A stretch of DNA of 9,532 nucleotides from Caryophanales bacterium UBA4869. GTDB lineage: Bacteria; Bacillota_I; Bacilli_A; RFN20; CAG-288. Positions within the stretch are counted from its first letter, which is position 1. Each line of letters starts with the position of its first letter. Positions 1 through 7,327 of this stretch are shown here, piece by piece. The DNA lies in contig DHDT01000078.1 of assembly GCA_002399505.1 (NCBI GenBank), positions 1 through 9,532 of the forward strand, read 5' to 3'. Under the pieces are notes generated by a model. That model saw only the letters and a program-made list of their open reading frames with translations. It was not told the origin of the DNA and did no database searches. Made by a program: the position numbers and the translations under genes.

Positions 1-2742
1 TCTGAAAACTGCAAATTTCCTTTTTATCAGGAAGTCTATGCTACCCGTGAAGCGACAAAGAAATATTATCCCAAGACCGATTGTATTATCGAATTGGGCG
101 GCGAAGACGCCAAGATTCTTTTCCTCACTGACGGTGTTGAAGTCAGAATGAACGGAACCTGTGCCGGCGGCACAGGTGCTTTCATCGATCAGATGGCCTC
201 GCTTTTGAATGTTCCGGTCGAGAAAATAAACGACTTGGCAAAGGGCTATGAGAGAACTTATACTATCGCCTCTCGCTGCGGAGTCTTTGCAAAAAGCGAT
301 ATCCAGCCTCTTCTTAATCAGGGCGCCAGAAAAGAAGACGTGGCTGAATCAATTTTCTATTCTGTCGTCAATCAGACCATAGCCGGTCTTGCCCAAGGCC
401 GTGAGATTACAGGCAATGTCATGTATCTGGGCGGGCCTTTGACTTTCATGTCCGAACTGAGAAATGCTTTTGACAAATCCTTGAAGGTCCAAGGACTTCT
501 TCCTGAGAATTCATTGTATTTCGTCGCTTTGGGAGCAGCTTTGTTAGCCAAGAACGACAAGCCCATTGTCTTAGACTCGATAATGGATAAAGTCCGTTCT
601 TACAGAAACAACGAAAACTTCTCCTATATCGATCCTTTATTCAAAGACGAGAATGAATATGATGCTTTTAAAAAGAGACACGACGAAGACAAAGTCGATA
701 TTCTTCCTTTGGCTGATTATGTCGGCCCCCTGTATTTAGGTGTGGATTCAGGTTCTACTACTTTGAAATCAGTACTCATCGATAAAGACTGCAATATCCG
801 CTATACGTCCTATGTCCCAAATAAAGGAGATCCTATCTCTTTATTGAAAGACATGCTTATCGATATCTACGAAAAGAAGAACAAGGATGCCTATATTGCC
901 GGTTCCTCGGCCACAGGCTACGGAGAGGACTTAGCGAAGAACGCCTTTAGCTTTGATCACGGAATCGTTGAGACGATGGCTCATTTCACCGCTGCCAAGC
1001 ACTTCCTTCCCGATGTCGAATTCGTCATCGATATCGGCGGTCAGGATATCAAGTGCTTTAGAATCAGAAAAGGTGTCATCGACGATATCTTCTTGAATGA
1101 AGCCTGTTCGTCAGGCTGCGGATCATTTCTGCAGACTTTTGCCTCTTCTTTAGGCTACTCTATTGCTGACTTTGCCAAACTGGCCTTGTTTGCAAAGAGA
1201 CCTGTCAACTTAGGAAGCCGCTGCACAGTCTTTATGAATTCCTCTGTCAAGCAGGCTCAGAAAGATGGTGCCACTGTCAACGATATCGCTGCCGGTCTTG
1301 ATATCTCAGTTGTCAAGAACGCACTCTATAAAGTCATCCGCTGTGGAAGCAAGGATGAGCTAGGCAAGAGAATTGTGGTTCAGGGCGGAACCTTCCTTAA
1401 CGATGCTGTTTTACGTGCGTTTGAAAAAGAACTCGGCGTCGATGTCATCCGATCTAATATTGCCGGTCTGATGGGAGCTTATGGAGCTGCCTTGGACGCA
1501 AAAGACCTTCATCTTGAAGAATCAAAGATGTTAACAGAAGACAAACTCAGAGACTTCAAGAGAAAAGTCAATTCTGTAGTGTGCCAAGGCTGCAATAATC
1601 ACTGCAAGCTCACTATCTCGGTCTTCGATGACAAGAGAATATTTATCGGCGGTAACAGATGCGAGAAGCCGGTGACAAAGAAAGCCACTGATCTCTCTCT
1701 TGATCTTTTTGATTTCAAGAACCGCTATCTGAAGACCTTCAATAACGAAAAAGCCGACCCCTCTCTTTATAAGAGAGGAAAAATCGGTCTTCCGATGGGC
1801 CTTAACTACTATGAGCTTCTTCCTTTCTGGTCCACTTTCTTCACTTCTCTGAAGTTCCAGGTAGTCTTATCCGACCCTTCTTCTGCAAAACTATATCATG
1901 AAGGACAGATGACTATTCCTTCTGACACTGTCTGTTATCCGGCTAAGCTGATGCATGGCCATGTCATCAACCTTATCGACAAAGGCGTTAAGACCATCTT
2001 CTATCCCTGCATGTCCTATAACGTTGAGGAAAAAGGAACTGACAATCACTATAATTGCCCAGTCGTCGCTTATTATTCCGAAGTCATCAAAGCCAATATC
2101 AAGGCTTTGAAGACAAACGGAATCCTTTATCTCAGCGACTATGTCAACTTATCGATGAGGAACTTCTTCCCGAAGAAAATCTACGAACAGTTAGTTCAGT
2201 TCTTCCCTGATCTTACCTATTTCGAAGTGAAAAGAGCGTCTGATTTAGCTTATGACGCTTATCGAAAATATGAGATCATCACTTCCAGAAAAGGCGAAGA
2301 GATAATCGAAGATGCCAGAAAACAGCATAAGACAATCATCGTCCTTGCCGGACGTCCGTATCATGTCGATCCTCTTATCAATCACGACATCGACAAACTG
2401 ATCTTAGGCTATGACTGTGCCATTGTCAGCGAAGACGTCATCGCAAGACTTGAAAAGAAACCAGAACCCAGTCATGTTCTCAACCAATGGACTTATCATT
2501 CACGCCTTTATAAAGCCGCCGAATATGTCAAAGACCAAGAAGACATGCAGTTAGTTCAGCTGGTGTCTTTTGGCTGTGGAGTCGATGCTGTGACAAGCGA
2601 TGAAGTCCGTGATATTCTCGAAAGAAACGGAAAGATCTATACTCAGGTCAAGATAGATGAAGTCACTAATCTTGGCACAGTCAAAATCAGAATCCGTTCT
2701 CTTTTGGAAGCCTTGAGACGTCAGAAGGAGAGCAAGATATGA
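1..2742 (+). CDS. Acyl-CoA dehydratase activase (tandem BcrAD/BadFG ATPase domains + DUF2229-like module), 5' partial
   Basis: The reading frame is open from base 1 (913 residues visible), so the true start lies upstream; by family comparison from memory roughly 100-150 N-terminal residues are missing. The apparent TTG start at 94 is internal to the first ATPase domain. Domains: the rest of ATPase copy 1 (about residues 1-190; LGGEDAK at 32-38, Cys54 in CAGGTG, Cys93, GGP at 144-146); complete ATPase copy 2 (about 244-500; GVDSGSTT from 247, DIGGQD at 344-349, Cys369, Cys408, QGG at 461-463); then a Cys-rich DUF2229-like module (CX2CX3C at 528/531/535, Cys554, Cys645, Cys670, Cys686, GRPYH at 784-788, FGCG around Cys859). 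Related activators hydrolyse ATP to push electrons from a [4Fe-4S] cluster into 2-hydroxyacyl-CoA dehydratases in the cytoplasm. The substrate of this subfamily is unknown to me. It overlaps the next gene by 4 bases. Confidence 0.9.
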   Translation, partial: SENCKFPFYQEVYATREATKKYYPKTDCIIELGGEDAKILFLTDGVEVRMNGTCAGGTGAFIDQMASLLNVPVEKINDLAKGYERTYTIASRCGVFAKSDIQPLLNQGARKEDVAESIFYSVVNQTIAGLAQGREITGNVMYLGGPLTFMSELRNAFDKSLKVQGLLPENSLYFVALGAALLAKNDKPIVLDSIMDKVRSYRNNENFSYIDPLFKDENEYDAFKKRHDEDKVDILPLADYVGPLYLGVDSGSTTLKSVLIDKDCNIRYTSYVPNKGDPISLLKDMLIDIYEKKNKDAYIAGSSATGYGEDLAKNAFSFDHGIVETMAHFTAAKHFLPDVEFVIDIGGQDIKCFRIRKGVIDDIFLNEACSSGCGSFLQTFASSLGYSIADFAKLALFAKRPVNLGSRCTVFMNSSVKQAQKDGATVNDIAAGLDISVVKNALYKVIRCGSKDELGKRIVVQGGTFLNDAVLRAFEKELGVDVIRSNIAGLMGAYGAALDAKDLHLEESKMLTEDKLRDFKRKVNSVVCQGCNNHCKLTISVFDDKRIFIGGNRCEKPVTKKATDLSLDLFDFKNRYLKTFNNEKADPSLYKRGKIGLPMGLNYYELLPFWSTFFTSLKFQVVLSDPSSAKLYHEGQMTIPSDTVCYPAKLMHGHVINLIDKGVKTIFYPCMSYNVEEKGTDNHYNCPVVAYYSEVIKANIKALKTNGILYLSDYVNLSMRNFFPKKIYEQLVQFFPDLTYFEVKRASDLAYDAYRKYEIITSRKGEEIIEDARKQHKTIIVLAGRPYHVDPLINHDIDKLILGYDCAIVSEDVIARLEKKPEPSHVLNQWTYHSRLYKAAEYVKDQEDMQLVQLVSFGCGVDAVTSDEVRDILERNGKIYTQVKIDEVTNLGTVKIRIRSLLEALRRQKESKI
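2723..2742 (+). promoter_or_regulatory. Ribosome binding site and ATGA stop/start overlap coupling the two activase genes
   Basis: AGAAGGAG (2723-2730) lies inside the upstream coding sequence, 8 bases before the ATG at 2739. The ATG shares bases with the upstream TGA (2740-2742). This arrangement fixes the downstream start and is typical of translational coupling giving matched amounts of two subunits. Confidence 0.8.
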
Positions 2743-4061
2743 GCGAAGAATTAAAGAGAGATAAAACCGGACGTATCATCTTCACCAAGAAGATGAAAAA
2801 GGATTACACCATTCTTTTCCTCATGATGGCTCCTATTCATTTTGTCATGCTCCAGAAGGTCTTCAATCACTACGGATATCACGCTGAGCTATTGACTGAT
2901 ACTTCTCCTGAAATTGCTCAGACCGGTCTAAAGTATATTCAAAACGATATGTGCTATCCGGCTATCTTAAGCTGCGGGCAGATGATTCACGCTCTTCAAA
3001 GCGGCAAGTATGACCTTCATCATGTCGCCTTGATGATTTCTCAGACTGGTGGAGGCTGCCGTGCCTCTAACTATATTTCTCTTTTGAGAAAAGGACTGAA
3101 AAGAGCCGGTCTTGATTACGTTCCGACAGTGAGTGTCAACATGTCTCATTTGGAACCGAATCCTGGCATGAAGATTACTCTGCCTTTGATAAGAAGAGCT
3201 GCTGCTGCTGTTATCTACGGCGACATGCTGATGGTCTTGAAGAATCAGGCTGAGCCTTATGAAATAAACAAAGGCGAAACCATGGAGAAGGTTCGAAAAT
3301 GGCAGGACTATCTCTCAGAGCAGATTCTCCACAGTGACGCTTATAAGATGAAGAAAGTAAAAAGAATACTTAATGATATCGCTTCAGATTTTGACACGAT
3401 CAAATTAGACGGCAAACCTCGAGTCAAGGTCGGCATTGTCGGCGAAATCTATGTAAAATACGCCGCTCTTGGCAATAACAATCTGGAACAGTTCTTACGT
3501 GATCAAGATTGTGAAGTCAACCTTCCCGGCATGATGAATTTCATCATCTTCAAAGTAGACAACCGTATCGAAGACTGCAATCTTTATGGCGGACATCAGA
3601 TCAAGAAGATGATCTGTTCCTGGCTTTTTGATTTCTGCACCGGTATGCAGAATGCCTTTAATGACGCCATCAAAGAACATTCTCATTTCCAAGTTCCTTC
3701 CACCTACGCCCATGTCAGAGAACTAGTCAAAGGAATCAACGGATATGGAAACAAGATGGGAGAAGGCTGGCTATTAACCGGTGAGATGCTGGAGTTAGCT
3801 GATTCGGGATACGAAAACATTGTCTGCACACAGCCTTTTGGCTGTCTTCCTAATCATATTTCCGGAAAGGGAATGATAAGAAGAGTCAGAGAAGCTGACA
3901 GCAGAGCCAACATTGTCGCTGTTGATTATGATGCCGGTGCTCCGAAAGTCAATCAGGAAAACCGCATCAAACTGATGCTTTCCATCGCTAAGGAAAACCT
4001 TGAAAAAAAAGAAGCTGAGTCTCAGAAGGAGAACTCAGCTGTTAAGGCTGAAGACAAGTAG
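2739..4061 (+). CDS. Activase-associated dehydratase-like protein, C-terminal partner of the preceding gene
   Basis: This 440-residue protein matches, from recall, the C-terminal part of the ~1400-residue activase/dehydratase proteins of Bacillota. Its ATG overlaps the upstream stop (ATGA at 2739-2742), and an AGAAGGAG site at 2723-2730 lies 8 bases upstream, so translation is probably coupled. Family-like stretches are MMAPIHF (29-35), NDMCYPA with Cys72, QTGGGCR with Cys107, and CTQPFGCLPNH with Cys363 and Cys369. These cysteines are candidate iron-sulfur ligands, by inference. The last ~25 residues are a charged Lys/Glu tail that overlaps the convergent gene. With the upstream protein it probably forms one cytoplasmic redox complex. 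Family assignment is firm; the reaction is not known. Confidence 0.88.
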   Translation: MSEELKRDKTGRIIFTKKMKKDYTILFLMMAPIHFVMLQKVFNHYGYHAELLTDTSPEIAQTGLKYIQNDMCYPAILSCGQMIHALQSGKYDLHHVALMISQTGGGCRASNYISLLRKGLKRAGLDYVPTVSVNMSHLEPNPGMKITLPLIRRAAAAVIYGDMLMVLKNQAEPYEINKGETMEKVRKWQDYLSEQILHSDAYKMKKVKRILNDIASDFDTIKLDGKPRVKVGIVGEIYVKYAALGNNNLEQFLRDQDCEVNLPGMMNFIIFKVDNRIEDCNLYGGHQIKKMICSWLFDFCTGMQNAFNDAIKEHSHFQVPSTYAHVRELVKGINGYGNKMGEGWLLTGEMLELADSGYENIVCTQPFGCLPNHISGKGMIRRVREADSRANIVAVDYDAGAPKVNQENRIKLMLSIAKENLEKKEAESQKENSAVKAEDK

Positions 4062-4780
4062 AGCAGAGATATCTTATCGATAGAGTCTAATGAGAAGTCC
4101 TTGCTGATTTTATTTAAGCCGTTGATAGCGGCTTTTTTAAATCCTTCAAAATAGAAGGCGTTTTTATCAGTGGGTATAATCAAAGTATTTCCATAACGGA
4201 AGACACCGTCAGTCGGATTATTCAAGTCAGCAATTATACTGCTGGAATCGATATCGGTTCTGGCTAAGAAGGCGTGGAAGAGTGATCTTGTGAATAAGAC
4301 GGCCTGATTGAAGATGATTTCTTTGTTCTTGTCAAAATAGGAAAGAAGCTTCTTATCGATCTGATTGTTTTCATTGGCAAGATCGATGATAACCAAAGGA
4401 GAAAAACGTGCCAATAAATCAGGAAGCATTACTTTATCTAAATCAAAGAGGAAGGAATCCAATGTTCTGAGAGCATTGCTTTTCTCGTTTTCCATCCGAC
4501 TTCTATATTCTTGAGGGACTCGTCTGACAATATTGCTGAAATAAGTTTGGAAAGTAGTTTCTCCAAGCTGTGATTTCTCTTTCCCCTGTCCTTTTAAGAT
4601 GATGGCATTAGCGACTAAGGAATACAGATAAAAAGAAATCAAGGACTGTTTGGTATCTTCGACATACCCCATTCCATTGATATCAAAACGATTGGTGACT
4701 TCTTTGTCATTTAAGAAAAAAGAAATTCCTTTTTCATCGACAAGACTATTTACAGCATTGATAATATCTAATTTGTTCAT
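4022..4780 (-). CDS. Hypothetical soluble protein (252 aa), convergent with the activase operon
   Basis: I do not recognise this family. The protein begins MNKLDIINAVNSLVDEKG and looks soluble and largely helical. The only hydrophobic stretch, about residues 47-63, is too short and mixed to call a membrane helix, and there is no signal peptide or Cys/His motif. Its 3' end overlaps the last 40 bases of the activase partner gene on the opposite strand. The ATG at 4778-4780 has no Shine-Dalgarno sequence, but a TG-extended TATAAT box lies only 16 bases upstream, so the mRNA is probably nearly leaderless. The next ATG (residue 37) has no better site. No terminator was seen beyond its stop, so antisense transcription into the activase gene is possible. 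It is real on length, promoter and protein-like composition; the function is unknown. Confidence 0.75.
   Translation of the reverse strand: MNKLDIINAVNSLVDEKGISFFLNDKEVTNRFDINGMGYVEDTKQSLISFYLYSLVANAIILKGQGKEKSQLGETTFQTYFSNIVRRVPQEYRSRMENEKSNALRTLDSFLFDLDKVMLPDLLARFSPLVIIDLANENNQIDKKLLSYFDKNKEIIFNQAVLFTRSLFHAFLARTDIDSSSIIADLNNPTDGVFRYGNTLIIPTDKNAFYFEGFKKAAINGLNKISKDFSLDSIDKISLLYLSSALTAEFSF
4116..4138 (+). terminator. Probable Rho-independent terminator of the activase operon
   Basis: A perfect 6-bp stem AAGCCG/CGGCTT (4116-4121 and 4129-4134) with a 7-base loop runs straight into a T-run (4133-4138), 55 bases after the stop at 4061. It works only for the + strand: read on the - strand, the hairpin is followed by AAATAAAATC with no T-run. 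It lies inside the coding region of the convergent gene at 4022-4780, which is unusual. The stem is short, so strength is uncertain. Confidence 0.65.
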
Positions 4781-4796
4781 GTTGGTTTATGGTTAA

Positions 4797-4805
4797 ATTA
4801 TAGCA
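4797..4805 (-). promoter_or_regulatory. Extended -10 promoter for the hypothetical gene at 4022-4780
   Basis: On the - strand the sequence reads TGCTATAAT: a consensus -10 hexamer (4797-4802) with the TG extension. The -35 region is poor (TTTCTT-like, 16-bp spacer), which extended -10 promoters tolerate. The -10 ends 16 bases before the ATG, so the expected transcript start is about 9-10 bases from the start codon. Confidence 0.65.
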
Positions 4806-4843
4806 TAAGAAATAGAGGAAGAAAGCATAAATAGTTTTGGTGA

Positions 4844-5245
4844 TTATTTGACTGTTTTCTTTCCTTTGACGTTGAGAATGATGGCATATATGAGTTTGGA
4901 TAATGAAAGAGCAGATAACACAAATCCTACAATGGCAATTAGAAAGAAAATAACAATCTGTGAAAAATCTCCATGCAGACCAGAAACAAGGAAGAAAGAG
5001 GAAACTATAAATGTAGAAACAAAGACCGATAAGTTGACTGCTATGTTCTCTTCAAATTGTGACCAGAAAATGAAAGAGAGAGCTGAATTTGCTATGGTAC
5101 CTACTGCCAATAAAACTATTATTGTTATTAGGACAGGGGTTGAAGAAATAAAAGGATTGTAGTTCTGCACAAACATTAAAGAACAGATGAAGGTGTTGAT
5201 AATCGAAATAGCGACTAGCGTTTTACTGATTAAATTTTTATTCAT
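4844..5245 (-). CDS. Small four-helix integral membrane protein, unknown function (133 aa)
   Basis: The protein has four strongly hydrophobic segments at about residues 8-27, 37-61, 69-90 and 96-125. The linkers are short and the C-terminus is basic (KGKKTVK), which by the positive-inside rule suggests both ends face the cytoplasm. No catalytic motif is visible and I cannot name a family. The start at 5243-5245 is supported by AAAGGAAA about 5 bases upstream on the - strand. It lies 63 bases upstream of the hypothetical gene at 4022-4780 on the same strand, but that gene has its own promoter, so a shared operon is possible rather than certain. A 10-base palindrome ATTAATTAAT (5259-5268) sits just upstream of the ribosome site. 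A competing + strand frame (4848-5162) lacks a ribosome site and is rejected. Confidence 0.72.
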   Translation of the reverse strand: MNKNLISKTLVAISIINTFICSLMFVQNYNPFISSTPVLITIIVLLAVGTIANSALSFIFWSQFEENIAVNLSVFVSTFIVSSFFLVSGLHGDFSQIVIFFLIAIVGFVLSALSLSKLIYAIILNVKGKKTVK

Positions 5246-5766
5246 GATATTTTCCTTTATTAATTAATCGAAAAGGAATATTTGGTGTAAGCAACATTAG
5301 GTATAAAAAAGCTTTATGAACGATATAAGCACAAAGATAAATCGATGGACTGGTTTCTGCAAAAGTTCTTTTCTGTTCCTTCTTGTCTGTTTTTAGTATG
5401 GGACGGAAAACTATGATAGACAAGCTGTAATTAGAAAATACTATGTTTTATCCATGTCTGGTTTATATGTTGAAAACTATGTTTTCTTTCAAGTATTTAT
5501 TTTAAAAAAGGAAGTTTTCAGTGCTTTTTAAAAAAATTTTTTTCATTAACGAGATGAGACTGGATATCATACAGAACGACAAAACTATTACAAAGAAATA
5601 TAACTGAGATTTTCAGGAGTCTTATCCCTTTCACGGATCTGATTACTTCACTGATTAGGGATTACAGACTGAGGAACACGGTTAAGTGAAAGATGCGGAC
5701 AAGTATTGGTTTCAGTTTGTTTTTTATAGACAATATTATAGAAATAGATTTATTGAATAGGTGTTA
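5246..5766. other. AT-rich gap with no convincing gene
   Basis: I see no supported gene here. It contains a small hairpin GAAAAC-TAT-GTTTTC (5472-5486), a T5-A7-T7 tract (5525-5543) likely to be intrinsically bent, and a more GC-balanced stretch (about 5545-5720) whose frames are all interrupted. That stretch could be a decayed gene, but I cannot identify a parent. A 61-codon frame with a TTG start on the - strand (5238-5423) has no ribosome site. Confidence 0.5.
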
Positions 5767-5815
5767 TTGAAGTATTGAAGTAACTATCGAAGTTCATAGA
5801 AGTAATACTTCTAAA
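5767..5815 (+). repeat. Left copy of 49-base direct repeat flanking the AlbA_2 gene
   Basis: The repeat contains four GAAGT units, starting at 5769, 5777, 5789 and 5799, and ends in a palindrome with 7-bp arms, TAGAAGT-AAT-ACTTCTA (5797-5813). It matches 7324-7372 at 48 of 49 positions; the single difference is C5795 against A7352. Similarity falls off after base 5815. It ends at the promoter of the AlbA_2 gene. Confidence 0.95.
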
Positions 5816-5822
5816 TTACTTC
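5797..5822 (+). promoter_or_regulatory. Putative operator: nested GAAGT/ACTTC inverted repeats over the -35 region
   Basis: Two overlapping inverted repeats are visible: TAGAAGT/ACTTCTA (5797-5803 and 5807-5813) and GAAGTAAT/ATTACTTC (5799-5806 and 5815-5822). They cover the predicted -35 position (5809-5814), with further GAAGT half-sites upstream. Such a layout is typical of a repressor site. The gene's own product, which ends in a winged-helix domain, is the natural candidate, by inference. Confidence 0.55.
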
Positions 5823-5837
5823 GTTTTATGCTATTAT
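5809..5837 (+). promoter_or_regulatory. Promoter of the AlbA_2 gene
   Basis: The extended -10 reads TGCTATTAT (5829-5837). A weak -35, TTCTAA (5809-5814), sits at 17-bp spacing inside the GAAGT repeat array. The expected transcript start is near 5844, giving a leader of about 20 bases before the ATG at 5864. Confidence 0.5.
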
Positions 5838-5850
5838 CATAATATGAAGC

Positions 5851-5866
5851 GGAGGTTATGGCAATG
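5851..5866 (+). promoter_or_regulatory. Ribosome binding site that decides the AlbA_2 gene start
   Basis: GGAGG (5851-5855) is only 2 bases from the ATG at 5858 but 8 bases from the ATG at 5864, so the second ATG is the likely start. A 7-codon frame beginning at ATG 5844 (MKRRLWQ) ends with a TGA overlapping this ATG (ATGA, 5864-5867). Confidence 0.65.
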
Positions 5867-7327
5867 ACATTTGAAGAATTATTTCCTGATGCTACTTTAC
5901 AGTCCTTTGATGTTGAGTTTAAAGGATTTCTTGGCAGTGGTCCAGATGAAAAAGGATTAAGCAGTGAAGTCGGATGGCTGAAAACACTGGTGGCTTTTGC
6001 TAATGGCGCTGGCGGGTCTTTATTTGTAGGAGTTGAAAATAAAACCCATAAGATTGTGGCACTTGACCTTAATAGTGCCGATAAACAAATTCAATTGGTA
6101 TACCGGACCTGCAAACAGAGAACAGACCCATTTATCGAACCTCTCATTAGTAAAATTGATATTCCATTTCCAAATGAAACGAGGGTTGTTATCAGAATTG
6201 AGATTAAGCCTTCATCTCTGTTGCCGGTGCTTCTTAAAGACAGGGGCGGGTCTTTTGCTCTTGTCAGGAGATTTGGCCAAACTGATCTAGCTACCTCGGA
6301 AGAACTACGAGAATTGGCACAAAAGAGCTCTGATATTTCCTTTGATGAATATCCAACTAAGGAATTGTTTAGCAATAACGATTTTACTTCTTTCTTCGAG
6401 TCTTATCAGGAACATAATGGAAGTCCTTTGGATCCAAAATATTTAATCAGTAAAGGTTTTATGGACATAAATGGATATCTTAGCCGAGGTGCTTTGCTTT
6501 TTAAAGACGAATGCAAAGATCCCAAAACAATGATATCTATTGTTAAATACCCTGGTATAGATAAAGGGTCCAGTGAATTGCTTTATGTGGAAAAACTAAT
6601 TGGACCTATTCATACTTTGATATTGAAGGCGGCCAATATCATTCAAGCTCAATCTGTAAATGGTATTAAAAAAACCTCCTCAGGCGAGAAAAAAATCTTT
6701 TCTTTTCCTGCCAGATCTCTTTTGGAAGGAATTGCCAATGCGTTTGCTCATCGAAACTATTGGATTGGCGGTTCTCAGATTCAAATATCTATTTTCAAGG
6801 ATCGAGTGGAAATTGTTTCCCCGGGGTCTTTGTTGGGTCTTCAAAATCTTCCCAAGGATAAGGATATTAAAAACATCAAACCTCGCCATCGTAACGAAGT
6901 CATTTGCAATGCCCTTTCTCTTTTAGGCTTGATTCAAGGTTTAGGAACTGGTTTTGACAAAATTGCCGATGACTATCGAATGGCTGATGAAGCTCATCAG
7001 CCCTATGTAGAGAGTTCTCCATCCTCCTTCTCTTTGACACTCCCAGATCTTATGTATGCCCAAGGTGTAGTCGGAACAGATAATCCTGCTCCTGCCATTG
7101 CTCTTATCGGAGCCGGGCAATTAAGTGCTAAAGAAAACCAAGTTCTCTCTTTTTGTTACCCTAGAAAACGAACCTTGAAAGAAATAGCTCAATTTCTTGG
7201 AATTTCAGTATCTTCATATTTGAAGGGCGAACTACTTGGGGGCCTGATAACAAAAGGTTATCTTATTCAAAGTGACCAAAGACCAGCCTCCTATTTGACT
7301 TCTAGAGAAAAGGTCTATTTGATTTGA
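5864..7327 (+). CDS. AlbA_2 (Schlafen-like) / GHKL-like ATPase / winged-helix protein (COG2865-type)
   Basis: The protein has 487 residues from the ATG at 5864 (two more from the ATG at 5858, which is too close to GGAGG). The order of parts matches proteins annotated as COG2865 'predicted transcriptional regulator' or RecG-like. An N-terminal AlbA_2 domain spans about residues 10-125, with EFK at 18-20 and a VAFANGAGG stretch around Asn47. A HATPase_c_4-like region follows (about 280-395), with E288-xxx-N292 in EGIANAFAHRNY and a GLGTG loop at 359-363. A C-terminal winged helix (about 420-487) has its helix-turn-helix near 437-466. AlbA_2 domains bind or cut nucleic acids in some relatives, and others regulate transcription or act in phage defence; which applies here cannot be told from sequence. 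The gene is bounded by near-identical 49-base repeats and contains no sign of a frameshift. Domain calls are from pattern recall. Confidence 0.85.
   Translation: MTFEELFPDATLQSFDVEFKGFLGSGPDEKGLSSEVGWLKTLVAFANGAGGSLFVGVENKTHKIVALDLNSADKQIQLVYRTCKQRTDPFIEPLISKIDIPFPNETRVVIRIEIKPSSLLPVLLKDRGGSFALVRRFGQTDLATSEELRELAQKSSDISFDEYPTKELFSNNDFTSFFESYQEHNGSPLDPKYLISKGFMDINGYLSRGALLFKDECKDPKTMISIVKYPGIDKGSSELLYVEKLIGPIHTLILKAANIIQAQSVNGIKKTSSGEKKIFSFPARSLLEGIANAFAHRNYWIGGSQIQISIFKDRVEIVSPGSLLGLQNLPKDKDIKNIKPRHRNEVICNALSLLGLIQGLGTGFDKIADDYRMADEAHQPYVESSPSSFSLTLPDLMYAQGVVGTDNPAPAIALIGAGQLSAKENQVLSFCYPRKRTLKEIAQFLGISVSSYLKGELLGGLITKGYLIQSDQRPASYLTSREKVYLI

Noticed and set aside
94..2742. Gene start at TTG 94
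   Set aside because: The frame is open to base 1 and residues before 94 (EVYATREATKKYYPKTD) are typical of the ATPase domain, so 94 is internal.
4848..5162. 104-codon frame on the + strand
   Set aside because: Antisense to the four-helix membrane protein, which has a good ribosome site and clear hydrophobic pattern; this frame has neither.
5238..5423. 61-codon frame on the - strand with a TTG start, abutting the membrane protein gene
   Set aside because: No ribosome binding site, rare start, and no protein-like features; its end merely runs through the real gene's ribosome site.
5767..5822. CRISPR-like or plasmid-origin iteron array
   Set aside because: GAAGT units are too short and irregularly spaced for CRISPR, and no replication protein is present; an operator or duplicated boundary repeat explains it better.
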